Source: Bacteriovoracaceae bacterium (GTDB lineage: Bacteria > Bdellovibrionota > Bacteriovoracia > Bacteriovoracales > Bacteriovoracaceae). Taken from it: DNA of 64,000 nucleotides. Positions within the stretch are counted from its first letter, which is position 1. Each line of letters begins with the position of its first letter. The position numbers were made by a program, and so were the translations under genes. The notes under the pieces are model-generated. The model saw only the letters and a program-made list of their open reading frames with translations. It made no database searches and had not been told where the DNA came from. Positions 44,580-56,654 of the stretch are shown here, piece by piece. The stretch spans positions 1 to 64,000 of the forward strand of contig JARXAH010000019.1 of assembly GCA_029865945.1 (NCBI GenBank), given 5' to 3'.

Positions 44580-44660
44580 ACCAATAAACTCCTATATTTT
44601 ACACTTTACAGATCTGACTTACGCTTTATATCAGATTTTTTTACCATTTTAAATAGCTTT

Positions 44661-47600
44661 CTATAATCTCAACCCCAGATCCTGAAAAGAATCCTCGGTT
44701 TCGACAGAAGCTTCATAGTCCCTGTATCGAGAAACACCAGTACCAGCAGGAATTAGCCTACCCATAATGACGTTTTCTTTTAGACCACGCAACTCATCTT
44801 TTTTACCTTCAAGCGTGGCTTGCGTTAGAACTTTTGTCGTTTCTTGAAATGAAGCGGCCGAAATGAACGATTCAGTAGTTAGTGAAGCTTTGGTAATTCC
44901 CAATAACATTGGCTTAGCGCTAGCTGGCTTCAGGTTTTGCGCAATTAATTGCTTATTTACTTCAAAAAATTCATGTTTCGTAACTGAATCACCTACGACA
45001 AACAAAGTATCACCTGGATCAGTAATTTCAATTTTTTTCAGCATTTGACTGACAATTACTTCAATGTGCTTGTCGTTGATATCTACACCTTGAAGTCGAT
45101 ATACGTCCTGTATTTCATCTGTAATGTAGCGTGCCAAGGCCTTATCACCAAGTACACGAAGAATATCATGTGGATTCGTAGATCCATCCATGATTTGATC
45201 ACCTGGTCTAACAAAGTCACCTTCATTAACAATAACGTAACGACCCTTCGGAACTGTGTACACCACAGGCTCAATACTTTCATCTTCAGGCTTGATTAAT
45301 ATTTTACGATTACCTCTTACTTCTGGACCAAACTGAATTGTACCTGAGATATCAGCAATCTGTGCTGAGTTAGCAGGTTTTCTTGCTTCAAATAATTCCG
45401 CAACTCGAGGAAGACCTCCGGTAATATCTTTTGTTTTGGTAGTTTCTCTTTGTACTTTTGCAATTACATCACCAGCTTTAGTAATCTCACCTTCGGCCAC
45501 AACTATATTTGAATTTACTGGAAGACGATAAGACGCGGCTCGTTTTGTACCAGGAACAATAACAGGATTGTTATTTTCATCTAGGATAACAACTCTTGGC
45601 TGTTTTGATGTGTCCTTAGATTCAATGACCACTCTGTGTGATAGCCCCGTAACACTATCCATTTGCTCGCCAACTGTGACACCCACAATAATATCTTCAA
45701 GTTTAACTTTACCGGCCACTTCCGACATGATGGGCATTGTGAACGGATCCCACTCAAGAAACTTATCCCCTACGTTTATTTTTTGGCCCTCTTTAAAGAA
45801 AAGTTTTGCTCCATATACGGCAGGATAGCGTTCTTTTTCGATGCCTGTTTCAGTGCGAATAACAATTTCCCCAGTCTTGTTCATAATAATTACGTGGCCT
45901 TCAAGACTTTCTACGAATTTAACGTTTTCTAATTTTATAAGACCTGCTGTTTTAGCCTCTGATTTGTTTACTTGTGCTCCAGCAGTTGCAGTCCCACCTA
46001 CGTGGAATGTTCTCATGGTAAGCTGAGTTCCAGGCTCTCCAATGGACTGTGCAGCAATAACGCCGACAGCTTCTCCTAGGCTTACCAGCTGACCTCTTGC
46101 TAAGTCTCGACCGAAACAAAGCATGCAGTATCCAAATCTCTCTCTACAGGTAAGAACAGAACGTACTTTTATTTGATCCACATCCTCCTCTTCAATCATC
46201 GGAGAATCTTTCTCCACGAAGAGGTGATTTTTACTAAATATTACTCTGCCATCTTTTCCATAAACGTCTTCAAGCGAAACTCTTCCAAGTACACGCTTAG
46301 AAACATGTTCTACGATCTCCCCTGCTTCAATTCTTGAAACGAGGACTATTCCATCATCAGTTTCACAATCTTCTCTGCGAATAATTCCGTCTTGAGCAAC
46401 ATCTACTAAGCGTCTTGTCAGATAACCTGAGTTTGCCGTTTTCAGTGCTGTATCCGCCAATCCTTTCCTTGCACCGTGCGATGAAGCAAAATATTGTAAT
46501 ACTGATAAACCTTCTCGGAAGTTAGATGTAATCGGTGTTTCAATAATTTCGCCAGAGGGTTTTGCCATTAAACCTCTCATACCAGCTAACTGTCTGATCT
46601 GTACCGTAGATCCCCTAGCTCCTGAATCGGCCATCATGAAAATTGCATTGAAGGATGGTGCTAGAACACTTTCATTTTTTTCGTTCGTAAAATCTTGAGT
46701 TGATAAATTTTCTATCATCACTTTACTTAGGCGCTCATTTGTTTGTGCCCAAACATCTACGATTTTGTTGTAACGTTCACCGTTTGTAATTGAACCGTCA
46801 TTATATTCGTTGGTAATTTGTTCTACTTCTTTTTGTGATGCTGCAATAATAGCTGGTTTTTCTTTTGGAATTACCATGTCTTTAATGTTGATTGAGATAC
46901 CTGCTTTACTAGCATATTCATATCCTAATCTCATAATCGCATCAGCAAATAACACTGTGTCTTTTTCATTTCCACGACGATAAGCTTTATCAATTAATTT
47001 ACTTAATTCTTTTTTATTTAAAACTTTATTGATGTCTTCATACTTTAAGCATTTTGGTAAAATATCAAAAACAAAAGTACGTCCAACTGTTGTTTCAACT
47101 AATGCTCCATCCATTCTAATCTTGATTGGAGTTTGCAAATGGAGATTATTTGTTTCATAGGCAAACTGTGCTTCTTCTTTTGTAGAAAAAACTCTTCCGT
47201 AGCCACGAGCAAATGGTCGAACGCGAGACATGTAATACATTCCGAGCACAATATCTTGAGACGGAACGATAATTGGAGTTCCATCTTTCGGAGAAAGAAT
47301 ATTATTTGACGACATTGCCAAAACGCGTGATTCAATTTGTGCTTCAAGAGACAGAGGAACGTGAACTGCCATTTGATCCCCGTCAAAGTCAGCGTTAAAT
47401 GCTGTACAAACGAGTGGATGCAATTGGATTGCTTTACCTTCAATCAATATTGGTTCAAATGCTTGAATACCAAGTCGGTGAAGTGTTGGAGCTCTATTTA
47501 GTAAAACTGGATGCTCTTGGACAACGTCCTCTAAAATATCCCATACCTCTTGTCTTTGCTGATCAACCATTTTCTTTGCAACTTTAATGGTTGTGCAGTG

Positions 47601-48776
47601 ACCTTTTTCAATTAATTTGTTGTAAATAAAAGGCTTAAATAATTCGAGTGCCATAAGCTTCGGCAATCCGCATTGATGTAAGCGCAAATTTGGTCCTACT
47701 ACAATCACAGATCGACCAGAATAATCGACCCTTTTTCCTAGTAAGTTCTGTCTAAAACGACCTTGCTTACCCTTAAGCATATCAGAAAGAGATCTAAGAG
47801 GACGCTTGTTCGCACCGGTAAAAACTTTTCCTCTTCGGCCGTTGTCAAAAAGAGCATCAACAGATTCTTGCAACATTCTTTTTTCATTTCGAATAATTAT
47901 CTCTGGAGCGTTTAGCTCTTTAAGTCTTTTTAATCGATTGTTTCTGTTGATAACTCTTCTGTATAAGTCATTTAAATCAGACGTTGCAAATCGACCAGCT
48001 TCCAGTGGAACTAATGGTCTCAAATCTGGTGGAAGAACTGGAATAACGTCCATCATAAACCAACTAGGCTTATTAGGAGATTTCAAAATTGACTCAACAA
48101 CTTTTAATCGCTTAATTATTTTTGTTCGCGCTAAGTCAGTAGTTGCTTCCGAAAGACCACGACGCAAATCACGGTTAAGAACATCTAGATCTACCTTTTC
48201 AAGTAAATCCTTAACTACTTCCCCGCCCATGCCAGCTTTGAAAGTAACACCAGCTTCCTTTAATTCATGTGCTTTTTGCTCTGATAAAATCACACCAATT
48301 GAAAGCCCACCTTCCTGATCATTGGATATAGAATCAGTAACAATATAAGCTTCATTATAAAGAATTTTTTCTAGATCTTTTAGAGTAAGGTCAATTAGTG
48401 CTCCAATACGAGAAGGCAAAGAGCGCAAAAACCAAATATGGGCCACTGGACTTGCGAGTTCAATATGTCCACAACGCTCACGTCGTACTTTTGAAAGTGT
48501 AACTTCAACGCCACACTTTTCGCAGACTACGCCCCTATGCTTCATTCGTTTATATTTTCCGCAAATACACTCGTAATCTTTAATTGGCCCGAAAATTTTA
48601 GCACAAAACAAACCATCTCTTTCTGGTTTAAATGTTCTGTAATTGATGGTTTCGGGTTTTTTTACTTCTCCAAAAGACCATTCTCTGATGACATCAGGAG
48701 ACGCGATTCGAAGAGAAACACCTTCGATACTAATTGGATCTTTCGGTTTATCAAAAAAATTTAACAAATCTTTCAT
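44661..48776 (-). CDS. rpoC: RNA polymerase beta' subunit
   Basis: Beta' carries the catalytic magnesium. I start at MKDLLNFF behind a GGAG SD, giving 1371 residues; a frame of six more codons upstream has no support. Visible: the N-terminal zinc ribbon CxCxK...CEKCGVEV (about 70-90), the catalytic NADFDGDQM near residue 464, the second zinc site with [13 protein letters not shown], and a C-terminal RLIPAGTG block. It follows rpoB after about 60 bp. Confidence 0.99.
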   Translation of the reverse strand: MKDLLNFFDKPKDPISIEGVSLRIASPDVIREWSFGEVKKPETINYRTFKPERDGLFCAKIFGPIKDYECICGKYKRMKHRGVVCEKCGVEVTLSKVRRERCGHIELASPVAHIWFLRSLPSRIGALIDLTLKDLEKILYNEAYIVTDSISNDQEGGLSIGVILSEQKAHELKEAGVTFKAGMGGEVVKDLLEKVDLDVLNRDLRRGLSEATTDLARTKIIKRLKVVESILKSPNKPSWFMMDVIPVLPPDLRPLVPLEAGRFATSDLNDLYRRVINRNNRLKRLKELNAPEIIIRNEKRMLQESVDALFDNGRRGKVFTGANKRPLRSLSDMLKGKQGRFRQNLLGKRVDYSGRSVIVVGPNLRLHQCGLPKLMALELFKPFIYNKLIEKGHCTTIKVAKKMVDQQRQEVWDILEDVVQEHPVLLNRAPTLHRLGIQAFEPILIEGKAIQLHPLVCTAFNADFDGDQMAVHVPLSLEAQIESRVLAMSSNNILSPKDGTPIIVPSQDIVLGMYYMSRVRPFARGYGRVFSTKEEAQFAYETNNLHLQTPIKIRMDGALVETTVGRTFVFDILPKCLKYEDINKVLNKKELSKLIDKAYRRGNEKDTVLFADAIMRLGYEYASKAGISINIKDMVIPKEKPAIIAASQKEVEQITNEYNDGSITNGERYNKIVDVWAQTNERLSKVMIENLSTQDFTNEKNESVLAPSFNAIFMMADSGARGSTVQIRQLAGMRGLMAKPSGEIIETPITSNFREGLSVLQYFASSHGARKGLADTALKTANSGYLTRRLVDVAQDGIIRREDCETDDGIVLVSRIEAGEIVEHVSKRVLGRVSLEDVYGKDGRVIFSKNHLFVEKDSPMIEEEDVDQIKVRSVLTCRERFGYCMLCFGRDLARGQLVSLGEAVGVIAAQSIGEPGTQLTMRTFHVGGTATAGAQVNKSEAKTAGLIKLENVKFVESLEGHVIIMNKTGEIVIRTETGIEKERYPAVYGAKLFFKEGQKINVGDKFLEWDPFTMPIMSEVAGKVKLEDIIVGVTVGEQMDSVTGLSHRVVIESKDTSKQPRVVILDENNNPVIVPGTKRAASYRLPVNSNIVVAEGEITKAGDVIAKVQRETTKTKDITGGLPRVAELFEARKPANSAQIADISGTIQFGPEVRGNRKILIKPEDESIEPVVYTVPKGRYVIVNEGDFVRPGDQIMDGSTNPHDILRVLGDKALARYITDEIQDVYRLQGVDINDKHIEVIVSQMLKKIEITDPGDTLFVVGDSVTKHEFFEVNKQLIAQNLKPASAKPMLLGITKASLTTESFISAASFQETTKVLTQATLEGKKDELRGLKENVIMGRLIPAGTGVSRYRDYEASVETEDSFQDLGLRL

Positions 48777-48837
48777 TAGGATAACTCCAACCAATTACAA
48801 TTTTTATTTTTAAGCTAATTAAATACAGTTCAATTAA

Positions 48838-51800
48838 TTAAATCGTTGCGTCTGGTGCTGTTTCTTCAAGTTTAATATCTAACGCTAACGCTTGAAGTTC
48901 TCTTACAAGCACGTTGAATGACTCAGGCAAGCCTGGCTCAAGTACTCTTTCACCTTTAACTATTGATTCATACATTCGTGTTCTACCAACCACATCATCC
49001 GACTTAACGGTCAAAAATTCTTGCAAGGTATAAGCAGCTCCATATGCTTCGAGTGCCCAAACTTCCATTTCCCCAAGACGCTGACCCCCGAACTGAGCTT
49101 TACCGCCCAAAGGTTGTTGAGTGACAAGTGAATAAGGACCAGTTGAACGAGCATGAATTTTTTCATCCACTAAGTGGTGAAGTTTCAACATATACATGGT
49201 ACCGACGGTCACTTCTTCCGAAAATGCTTCTCCACTTACACCATCAAAAAGAGTAGTTTTCCCGCTCTTATCTAAGTCTGCAAGTTCTAGCATTTCTTCG
49301 ATATCTTTTTCAGACGCTCCATCAAATACAGGAGTTGCAAATCTAATACCGGTTGCAAGGTTTTCAGATAAATCAAATACTTCTTTATTTGTAGCTTTTT
49401 TGAGCCACTTATCCATTTCTTCATCTTTATAGATTCGAGACAACAAATCTTTTATGCGATTAGCATCAGCATATGTCTCAGCCAAATATTTAATCTTTTG
49501 GCCCAACCCTCTACCGGCCCATCCAAGGTGAAGCTCGAATAGTTGCCCAATATTCATCCTCGATGGTACACCTAATGGATTCAATACGATTTCCAATGGT
49601 TCACCGTTTGCAAGGAATGGCATGTCTTCCACAGGTAGAACTCGAGAAATTACACCTTTATTTCCGTGTCTTCCTGCCATTTTATCACCTGCTTGAAGCT
49701 TACGTTTAATCGCAACGTAAACGACAACTTTCTTAATGACGCCAGGTAATAACTCATCACCCTTGTGCAATTTATTAATCTCTTCATTAGTTCGAAGTCT
49801 AACTTGATTAATTTCGTTCCTAATGTCTGCAAATAAGTCACTTAACTTTTCTTCAAATTCACTCTTAAGCGGTAAAAATCCAATCAAATCAAATGGTATT
49901 TTACTTAATACTGCCTCGGAAATTTCCATTCCTTTCGCTAGCAATTCAGTTGCTCCATCTTCACTAATTAATTTATCAGAAGTCTTTTGCCCTTCGAGTA
50001 GTTTAGCAATTTTCTTAAGTGCAGCTTTTTGTATTGCTCCTACCTCGATACGCTCATCACGTCTCAAAACAGCAGTTTCTCTTTCAATAATTGCCTTAGA
50101 CCTAGCATCAAGTTCTACTCCTTCACGAGTGAAAACATGGGCGTCAATTACCGTACCTCGCACTGAAGATGAAACTCTCAATGAAGTATCTTTTACATCC
50201 CCAGCTTTATCTCCAAAAATAGCTTTCAATAATTTTTCTTCTGGAGATAATTGAGTTTCACCTTTTGGAGTAATTTTACCTACTAAAACATCTCCAGGTT
50301 TAACCATGGCGCCAATTCTTATGATCCCGGCTTCATCTAAATCTTTAAGTGCTTCTTCTGAAATATTAGGAATATCGCGAGTAATTTCTTCTTTTCCAAG
50401 TTTGGTATCTCTTGCTTCAACTTCGAAACTTTCAATATGAATTGATGTAAATACATCTCTCGCTAATAAAGCTTCTGAAATAAGAATTGAATCCTCATAG
50501 TTGTATCCACCCCATGGCATAAACGCCACAAGTACATTTTGACCAAGTGCTAAATCTCCAAACTGTGTTCCAGGACCATCGGCAATAACATCGCCAGCCT
50601 TAACATGATCCCCTTCTTTAACGAGGGCCTTTTGGTTATTACATGTGTTTTGGTTAGAGCGTTGATACTTAAGTAACTTATAAATATCTACTCCGTTTCC
50701 ATCGCCCTTGTTACTGTCTCTTTGAACTACGATTCTACTTGAATCTACAAAAATTACTTTTCCAGTATGTTCTGCAAATACGATCGCACCAGAATCTTTT
50801 GCAACGATTTGCTCTACACCCGTTCCAACGATTGGTGCATCTGTTTTTACGACGGGAACTGCTTGCCTCATCATGTTAGAACCCATGAGTGCTCGGTTTG
50901 CATCATCATGCTCGAGGAAAGGTATTAGTGAAGTTGCAATAGAAATCATCTGTGATGGTGCTACGTCCATCAATTCCACTTCTGGAGCATCAACAAGTGC
51001 TAATTCACCGCGCTTCCTTACTGGAATCATGTTTCCGCTAACAATCCCCTTCTTGATGGATTCAGGATCAGACTGAGCAATAATTTTGCCCTCTTCTTGG
51101 AAGGCAGAAAAATAAGTCACTCCCTCTTGAATTTTCCCTTTCTCATCAACTTTTCTATAAGGTGTTTCAATGAAACCGTACTCTGAAACTCTTGCAAATG
51201 TAGCAAGCGAGGTAATCAAACCAATATTTGGACCTTCTGGAGTTTCAATCGGACACATCCTACCATAATGAGTGGGATGTACATCTCGAACCTCAAAGCC
51301 AGCCCTTTCTCTTGTTAAGCCACCAGGACCTAGAGCGGAAAGTCTTCTTTTATGTGTAACTTCAGATAAGGGATTTGTTTGGTCCATAAACTGGGAAAGT
51401 TGCGAGGTACCAAAAAATTCTTTGATCGAAGCTGCAACTGGTTTTTGATTAATTAAATCATGAGGCATCATATTTTCAAGTTCTTGAATGGCCATCCGCT
51501 CTTTTACAGATCGTTCCATTCTCACTAAACCAACTCGAAATTGATTTTCAAGTAACTCACCAACGGCCCGAACACGTCGATTTCCTAAGTGATCAATATC
51601 ATCAACATTTCCACGACCATTATTTAATTCTACGAGATAACGGACAGTCATGACGATGTCTTCTTTCGTCAAAATCGTATTTTCAACAGGTACATCTAAA
51701 TTAAACTTGTAATTGATCTTCATTCGACCAACACGTGAAAGATCATATTTTACTTGATTAAAAAATAAACCTTGAAACAACTGAGTAGCAGATTCAATAG

Positions 51801-52959
51801 TTGGCGGCTCACCTGGTCTTAAACGTTCAAATACCTTTATGAGCGCTTCGTCTGTGCTAGAAGTTTTATCTAAAATAAGTGTATTTCGTATTTGATCACC
51901 AAAATTAACGTTATCGATATAAAGCACCTTAATTGACTTAACACCTGCAGTCTGAAGCTCCTGAATTTTTCCTTCAGTTAATGGCTCATTAGCAGATACT
52001 ATTACTTCCCCTGTTTTAGAGTGGTAAACATCTTTTGCTGAAATTTTTCCGACGATATAAGTTAATGGAACTGGAATTTTTTTTACCTTGCCTTCTAGTA
52101 ATTTTTTTGTCGCAAGCTTGGTAATTTTCTTCCCTTCTTTGATAAAAACTTTCCCACTTTCTGGATCGTTAATATCAAAGTTAGCACGTGAACCCGTTAG
52201 TAAGTCCCAATTAAGTTCTGTCTCGTATTTATCTTTAGTTAAGTGAATTGTTTCTTTTTCATAAAATAAATCTAGCAACTCTTCATCTGTATATCCCATT
52301 GCTTTAAGGATTACGGTTGCATGCAATTTTCTCTTTCTATCAATGCGTGCATACAAAATATTTTTATGATCAAACTCAAAATCTAGCCATGATCCACGAT
52401 GAGGTATAATACGCGCGGAGTACAAAAGCTTACCGCTAGAATGTTTCCGCCCTTGATCATGCTCAAAAATAATCCCTGGTGATCGGTGTAACTGAGACAC
52501 AATCACTCTCTCTGTTCCGTTATAAATAAATGACCCTGTTGGCGCCATCAACGGTATGTTTCCAAGATAAATTTCTTGTTCTTTAATTGATGAAATATTC
52601 TTCTCAGAGATGTCTTTTCCCTCTGATTCTTCGTAAAAAACAAGTTTTACTGTAACTTTAAGTGGTGCTTCGTAAGAAAGGCCTCTTGCTCGACATTCTT
52701 TTATGGTATATTTTGGCTCTTCAAAGGCATAATTTTCAAATTCAAGTGACAATGTTTTGTTAAAATCGTGAATCGGAAACACAGACTTAAAAACGGCCTG
52801 CAATCCTTTGTTCTCACGTTTTCCGATGGCAACATCTTTTTGTAGAAATTCTTCGTAGGAATTTATCTGAAGTTTCATCAAACTAGGAGGGGTAAGGGCG
52901 TATTCACATTTTCTAAAATTTTTTCGGTACCATTGATTTCTATCTATTATCCCTGACAT
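48838..52959 (-). CDS. rpoB: RNA polymerase beta subunit
   Basis: Beta forms one side of the RNA polymerase cleft. In 1373 residues, the rifampicin region (about 520-550) reads [21 protein letters not shown] with unmutated Asp, His and Ser at the classical resistance sites. Downstream are the GRHGNKGV and PHGG-like motifs ([11 protein letters not shown]) and the C-terminal [25 protein letters not shown] block, which is conserved. A 19-bp hairpin without a T tract lies in the 160-bp gap from rplL. Confidence 0.99.
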   Translation of the reverse strand: MSGIIDRNQWYRKNFRKCEYALTPPSLMKLQINSYEEFLQKDVAIGKRENKGLQAVFKSVFPIHDFNKTLSLEFENYAFEEPKYTIKECRARGLSYEAPLKVTVKLVFYEESEGKDISEKNISSIKEQEIYLGNIPLMAPTGSFIYNGTERVIVSQLHRSPGIIFEHDQGRKHSSGKLLYSARIIPHRGSWLDFEFDHKNILYARIDRKRKLHATVILKAMGYTDEELLDLFYEKETIHLTKDKYETELNWDLLTGSRANFDINDPESGKVFIKEGKKITKLATKKLLEGKVKKIPVPLTYIVGKISAKDVYHSKTGEVIVSANEPLTEGKIQELQTAGVKSIKVLYIDNVNFGDQIRNTLILDKTSSTDEALIKVFERLRPGEPPTIESATQLFQGLFFNQVKYDLSRVGRMKINYKFNLDVPVENTILTKEDIVMTVRYLVELNNGRGNVDDIDHLGNRRVRAVGELLENQFRVGLVRMERSVKERMAIQELENMMPHDLINQKPVAASIKEFFGTSQLSQFMDQTNPLSEVTHKRRLSALGPGGLTRERAGFEVRDVHPTHYGRMCPIETPEGPNIGLITSLATFARVSEYGFIETPYRKVDEKGKIQEGVTYFSAFQEEGKIIAQSDPESIKKGIVSGNMIPVRKRGELALVDAPEVELMDVAPSQMISIATSLIPFLEHDDANRALMGSNMMRQAVPVVKTDAPIVGTGVEQIVAKDSGAIVFAEHTGKVIFVDSSRIVVQRDSNKGDGNGVDIYKLLKYQRSNQNTCNNQKALVKEGDHVKAGDVIADGPGTQFGDLALGQNVLVAFMPWGGYNYEDSILISEALLARDVFTSIHIESFEVEARDTKLGKEEITRDIPNISEEALKDLDEAGIIRIGAMVKPGDVLVGKITPKGETQLSPEEKLLKAIFGDKAGDVKDTSLRVSSSVRGTVIDAHVFTREGVELDARSKAIIERETAVLRRDERIEVGAIQKAALKKIAKLLEGQKTSDKLISEDGATELLAKGMEISEAVLSKIPFDLIGFLPLKSEFEEKLSDLFADIRNEINQVRLRTNEEINKLHKGDELLPGVIKKVVVYVAIKRKLQAGDKMAGRHGNKGVISRVLPVEDMPFLANGEPLEIVLNPLGVPSRMNIGQLFELHLGWAGRGLGQKIKYLAETYADANRIKDLLSRIYKDEEMDKWLKKATNKEVFDLSENLATGIRFATPVFDGASEKDIEEMLELADLDKSGKTTLFDGVSGEAFSEEVTVGTMYMLKLHHLVDEKIHARSTGPYSLVTQQPLGGKAQFGGQRLGEMEVWALEAYGAAYTLQEFLTVKSDDVVGRTRMYESIVKGERVLEPGLPESFNVLVRELQALALDIKLEETAPDATI

Positions 52960-53032
52960 TGTTTTCTCCAGAGTTGCAAGCTATATGAAGTTAAAATACT
53001 TTTATAAGCATTTGGAAAAATAACGAACGCAA

Positions 53033-53076
53033 GGTAACACCATGCCTTAAACTTTCATTTAAAGCTTGGTGCTACC
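53033..53076 (-). promoter_or_regulatory. Long hairpin between rplL and rpoB
   Basis: In the minus-strand transcript, GGTAGCACCAAGC... pairs with ...GGCATGGTGTTACC over about 19 bp, with one mismatch, two G-T pairs and a 6-nt loop. No T run follows, so a simple terminator is unlikely. E. coli has an attenuator and an RNase III site in the same gap; this could be an analogous processing or attenuation element. Confidence 0.6.
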
Positions 53077-53119
53077 CTAAAATTATCATTTGATTTCAAA
53101 TTCTAACTGAAAAAAAACC

Positions 53120-53482
53120 TTATTTCAATTCAACTTTTGCGCCAGCTGCTTCTAGTTTTTTCTTCATTTCTTCAGCATCTGCTTTCGTTGCACCTTCTTT
53201 AACGTTTTTAGGTGCTCCTTCCACTAAATCCTTGGCTTCTTTAAGTCCTAGACCTGTAATGGCACGCACTTCTTTAATAACGTTAATCTTATTTGCACCA
53301 GCCTCAGTTAAAACAACAGTAAATTCAGTTTTTTCTTCAACCGCGGCAGCAGGACCAGCAGCGCCAGCTACTGCAACAGGAGCAGCTGAAACACCAAATT
53401 TAGTTTCAAGTTCTTTCACTAAATTTGCTAGGTCGATAACAGACATTTTTGAGATGTACTCGATTAATTGTTCGTTGTTCAT
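53120..53482 (-). CDS. rplL: 50S ribosomal protein L7/L12
   Basis: L7/L12 forms the stalk that recruits translational GTPases. The 120 residues comprise an N-terminal dimerisation helix, an Ala-rich hinge (about 32-52) and the C-terminal domain with [36 protein letters not shown] and [16 protein letters not shown]. It lies 52 bp after rplJ. Confidence 0.98.
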   Translation of the reverse strand: MNNEQLIEYISKMSVIDLANLVKELETKFGVSAAPVAVAGAAGPAAAVEEKTEFTVVLTEAGANKINVIKEVRAITGLGLKEAKDLVEGAPKNVKEGATKADAEEMKKKLEAAGAKVELK

Positions 53483-53534
53483 AATAACTCCTTTAAAATC
53501 AATTTATAATTTAATAATATTTTTTTATATCTAA

Positions 53535-54035
53535 CTAAACTTGCGCTCCAGCTTCTTTTTGCTCTCTAATGGATTCAAGCACTCTAGCAAAAGAAGAAAT
53601 AGGTGCTAGCATGGTCGCTAAAACTGATGCTAACATAACTTCTTTGCTCGGCAAGTTAGCTAACTGTACGATTTCAGCAACGGACATTTTTTTCTTTTCT
53701 GCGTACCCACCTTTGAGTTTAACTAATTCATTGTCTTTGCCAAAATCATTAATGATTTTTGCCACTGCAGATGGATCACCAAAACAAAATGCAACTGCGT
53801 TTGGTCCTTTTAATTGCGAAAATAAATCTTCACAATAAGTTCCTTCTGTCGCCTTTGCAAAAAAAGTGTTCTTAGAAACAGCTACAAAACCTTCTGCATC
53901 TCTAATTTTCTTTCTAATTGAGGTAGTTGCTTCTGAATTTACCCCAACGAGATTTGTGAGAAACATGGCCTGCGACTTTTCAAAAAGTGATTTCAAATCA
54001 CTAATTGACTCCGTTCGCTGAACTTTAGACTTCAT
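53535..54035 (-). CDS. rplJ: 50S ribosomal protein L10
   Basis: L10 anchors the L7/L12 stalk and represses its own operon in many bacteria. I take the ATG 6 nt after GGAGG, giving 166 residues. AMFLTNLVGVNSEATTSIRKKIR and the KGGYAEKKKMSVAEIVQLANLPSKE stretch are typical, and the C-terminal helix binds L12. A structured leader of about 120 nt precedes it. Confidence 0.97.
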   Translation of the reverse strand: MKSKVQRTESISDLKSLFEKSQAMFLTNLVGVNSEATTSIRKKIRDAEGFVAVSKNTFFAKATEGTYCEDLFSQLKGPNAVAFCFGDPSAVAKIINDFGKDNELVKLKGGYAEKKKMSVAEIVQLANLPSKEVMLASVLATMLAPISSFARVLESIREQKEAGAQV

Positions 54036-54038
54036 CAA

Positions 54039-54161
54039 TTACCTCCTATTGTTTACAAGGAGGGGAATCTGGGCAGGACTTACGAGCATGACCAATTTTT
54101 GAGTGGCCATACTCACCGGCTTTCATCAACCCCACTGTTGCATTATTTTAATATTAAAAAA
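54039..54161 (-). promoter_or_regulatory. Putative L10 autoregulatory leader
   Basis: The 123 nt between rplA and rplJ can fold: an outer pairing of CAA-GGGG with CCCC-TTG encloses a GAGT-ATGGCC-ACTC hairpin. Its position matches the known L10(L12)4-binding leader. I could not confirm the kink-turn or the Rfam consensus by eye. Confidence 0.4.
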
Positions 54162-54860
54162 TTAAGCTAAGTTAATTACTTCTAGTGTATCCAACTTAAC
54201 ACCTGGTCCCATTGTCGTGCTGATGGTTAGTGACTGCAAATAAGTCCCTTTAGACGCAGAAGGTTTTGCACGTAAAATCGCAGTTATCATGGCCTTGAAG
54301 TTTTCAAGTATCTTATCTTCTGGGAAGGATTTTTTCCCAATGGCAACGTGAACAATACCTGTTTTGTCAGTCCTATATTCGACCTTACCTGATTTTTGTT
54401 CCTTAACTGCTTTTGCTACATCTGTAACCACTGTTCCCAATTTTGGGTTCGGCATTAAACCGCGCGGTCCCAAAATCCTTGCTATTTTACCAGCTTTCGC
54501 CATCATTTCCGGAGTTGCAATTACTCTATCAAAATCAAGCCAACCGCCTGCAATTTTCGTAATAAGATCGTCAGCTCCAGCTTCGTCTGCCCCAGCGTCT
54601 AGAGCTTCTTTAATCTTATCTCCGGAAGAAATAACAATGACTCTGACTTTTTTACCAGTTCCTGCGGGCATCACTAAAGCACCACGTACCATTTGATCTG
54701 CGTGTCTTGGATCCACTCCAAGTTTAAATGCTAAATCAATAGACTCATCAAATTTAGCATAAGCAACTTTTTTAATAAGAGCGATTGCTTCTACAGGTGA
54801 GTAAAGTTTAGGTTGTACTTGCTTTACGGCAACAAGATATTTTTTAGATGCGTTTGACAT
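54162..54860 (-). CDS. rplA: 50S ribosomal protein L1
   Basis: L1 forms the mobile stalk that moves E-site tRNA and represses rplKA translation in E. coli. The 232 residues include [24 protein letters not shown], the [10 protein letters not shown] segment and [14 protein letters not shown], then [14 protein letters not shown]. It starts behind AGGAGG. A short perfect hairpin lies in its 69-bp leader. Confidence 0.98.
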   Translation of the reverse strand: MSNASKKYLVAVKQVQPKLYSPVEAIALIKKVAYAKFDESIDLAFKLGVDPRHADQMVRGALVMPAGTGKKVRVIVISSGDKIKEALDAGADEAGADDLITKIAGGWLDFDRVIATPEMMAKAGKIARILGPRGLMPNPKLGTVVTDVAKAVKEQKSGKVEYRTDKTGIVHVAIGKKSFPEDKILENFKAMITAILRAKPSASKGTYLQSLTISTTMGPGVKLDTLEVINLA

Positions 54861-54929
54861 TGATCCTCCTGGTATTAGCGGAGTACGAGTACTCCTCCCA
54901 AAAAAAGTTTCTAATAAAGTTGAACTATT

Positions 54930-55361
54930 TTACTTACTATATTCTAGCTTAATTCCCATTGATCTCACCGATCCCTCGACAGTTCTCATCGCATTATCAA
55001 GGTTGGCTGCCGTAAGGTCTGGCATTTTATGTTTCGCTATTTCTTCTACATGTTTCTTGGAAATATTGCCAGCCACCTCGTGCCCAGGCTTGTGAGCTCC
55101 ACTCTTAATTTTGGTTTTATCTTTTACTAGATAAGTAACTGGTGGAGTTTTTGTTATAAATGTAAAAGTTCTATCAGAGTAGACAGTAATGATTGTAGGT
55201 AACATTACGCCCGGTTCTTTTTGGGTACGAGCATTGAAAGACTTGCAAAACTCCATAATGTTAACGCCTTTCTGCCCAAGCGCTGGACCAATCGGCGGAG
55301 ATGGATTTGCTTGTCCACCCGGAATTTGTAATTTAATAAAACCTGTAATTTTTTTTGCCAT
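54930..55361 (-). CDS. rplK: 50S ribosomal protein L11
   Basis: L11 sits in the GTPase-associated centre and mediates the stringent response. The 143 residues have the start [43 protein letters not shown], and a C-terminal rRNA-binding domain ending in GTVRSMGI-like [12 protein letters not shown]. It lies 49 bp after nusG. Confidence 0.98.
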   Translation of the reverse strand: MAKKITGFIKLQIPGGQANPSPPIGPALGQKGVNIMEFCKSFNARTQKEPGVMLPTIITVYSDRTFTFITKTPPVTYLVKDKTKIKSGAHKPGHEVAGNISKKHVEEIAKHKMPDLTAANLDNAMRTVEGSVRSMGIKLEYSK

Positions 55362-55410
55362 ACGACTACCTAATCCTTGCTATTTTTAGTTAAAACTTAA
55401 ATTATTAAAA

Positions 55411-55968
55411 CTATATTTTTTCAACTTGGGAAAACTCAAGTTCTACTGGAGTTGGTCTTCCAAAAATTGATACTTGTACTTTAACTTTACCTTTATCACT
55501 CACTGACTCAACTATGCCCACGAAACTAGTAAAAGGTCCTTCGATTACTTTTACATTGTCTCCTTCAGAAAATTGTCCAAAGGGCTTAGTTTTCTTAAAG
55601 CCTTCGGCCAACTGACCAATTAACTGATTTGCTTCCACATCACTAATAGGAAGAGGCTTATTCTTCTCTCCACCCACAAAAGCTGAGATTTTATCAGTGT
55701 TTTTGACTAAATGCCAAGTCTTTTCGTTCATCACCATATTTATTAGCAGGTAACCGGGAAAAAATTTCCGCTTCATGTTGCGTTTTTTTCCTTTAACGTT
55801 GGCGACGATAGTTTCTTCAGGGAGCAGGATTTCCCCGAAGAACTCCTGAACTTTATGACTTTCAATTCGATCTTTTAAGCTTTTTACAACTCTGTGCTCG
55901 AAACCACTGTGAACATAGACAACATACCACTTATGTTCAGCAGAAATAATACTTTTTAACTCATTCAT
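55411..55968 (-). CDS. nusG: Transcription antitermination factor NusG
   Basis: NusG binds RNA polymerase and couples it to the ribosome or Rho. The 185 residues comprise the NGN domain (WYVVYVHSGFEHRV, KKRNMKRKFFPGYLLINM, TDKISAFVGG) and a C-terminal KOW domain (FSEGDNVKVIEGPFTSFVGIVE). It lies between secE and rplK as is common in bacteria. Confidence 0.98.
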   Translation of the reverse strand: MNELKSIISAEHKWYVVYVHSGFEHRVVKSLKDRIESHKVQEFFGEILLPEETIVANVKGKKRNMKRKFFPGYLLINMVMNEKTWHLVKNTDKISAFVGGEKNKPLPISDVEANQLIGQLAEGFKKTKPFGQFSEGDNVKVIEGPFTSFVGIVESVSDKGKVKVQVSIFGRPTPVELEFSQVEKI

Positions 55969-55996
55969 GCATTTCTCGAATTTTAATTTTTAAAAT

Positions 55997-56398
55997 TTAA
56001 AGTTTAGTCAATGAACTAAATAATAATCCAGCTGCAACATCAAATAAACTTAAAACTAAGCCAATGACACAAACCCAAATCATAATCACAATGGCCGATC
56101 GAAAGGCATCATTTCTCTCTGGATAAACTACTTTAAATAATTCCCCTACTGTATCATTAAAGTAGGTAACCCATTCCTTGTTTTTGTTGATAACAAAATA
56201 ACACACGATCGCAGATACTATCCCAAGGACGTGGGAAACGAGTTTATAGCTAGGAATAGATTTTTCTAATTCGAACCAAATATTAGCTTGAGCTAAAACT
56301 TCAAACACTAGGTACCAAGAGAACATGCTAATAATAAAAAATAACGTGCTGAGCACCTTCTTTTGTACTGCTTCTTGTTGGCCGGCTATTTGTGCCAT
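55997..56398 (-). CDS. secE: Protein translocase subunit SecE
   Basis: SecE clamps SecY in the membrane. At 133 residues (start MAQIAGQQEA behind CGGAGA) it is of the longer, E. coli-like kind with three hydrophobic segments. The last, IVMIWVCVIGLVLSLFDVAAGLLF, follows the conserved KVVYPERNDAFRSA cytosolic helix. A TTG six codons upstream is open but lacks an SD. A hairpin-rich leader separates it from tRNA-Trp. Confidence 0.96.
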   Translation of the reverse strand: MAQIAGQQEAVQKKVLSTLFFIISMFSWYLVFEVLAQANIWFELEKSIPSYKLVSHVLGIVSAIVCYFVINKNKEWVTYFNDTVGELFKVVYPERNDAFRSAIVIMIWVCVIGLVLSLFDVAAGLLFSSLTKL

Positions 56399-56464
56399 AG
56401 GATTCTCCGATTTCAATTAATCTCAATAATTTATTTATCCTGGATTCGGAAAACTTGTCAGTTT

Positions 56465-56552
56465 GCAGTGTTCCAGGAGCTTCACACTGCGTAACACGAA
56501 ATTTGGCGAATCACGTTTTCATCAATTCAGTTCTGGTGGTTTCACCAACTGA
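56465..56552 (-). promoter_or_regulatory. Two hairpins in the secE leader
   Basis: Between tRNA-Trp and secE the transcript can form a hairpin CAGTT-GGTG / CACC-AG-AACTG (56552-56527) and a perfect 7-bp hairpin GCAGTGT / ACACTGC with a 12-nt loop (56490-56465). Neither is followed by a T run. They may be RNA-processing sites between the tRNA and the mRNA. Confidence 0.45.
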
Positions 56553-56576
56553 GACTATTTACAAATTGCCTCGCAA

Positions 56577-56653
56577 TGGCGGGTGCAGAGAGACTCGAAC
56601 TCCCAACCTACTGATTTGGAATCAGTCGCTCTAACCATTAGAGCTATGCACCC
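56577..56653 (-). tRNA. tRNA-Trp (CCA)
   Basis: This is a full cloverleaf: acceptor GGGTGCA pairs with TGCACCC, the anticodon arm is ACTGA-TTCCAAA-TCAGT with anticodon CCA, and the T arm contains GTTCGAGTC. The CCA end is encoded. It lies between tuf and secE and begins a few bases after a terminator-like hairpin. Confidence 0.97.
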
Positions 56654-56654
56654 C

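Noticed and set aside
44612-44642. ATCTGA...TCAGAT hairpin followed by seven T on the plus strand, between rpoC and rpsL
   Set aside because: Terminator-like only in the direction opposite to all genes here; the stem is 6 bp with a long loop, so chance in AT-rich DNA is likely.
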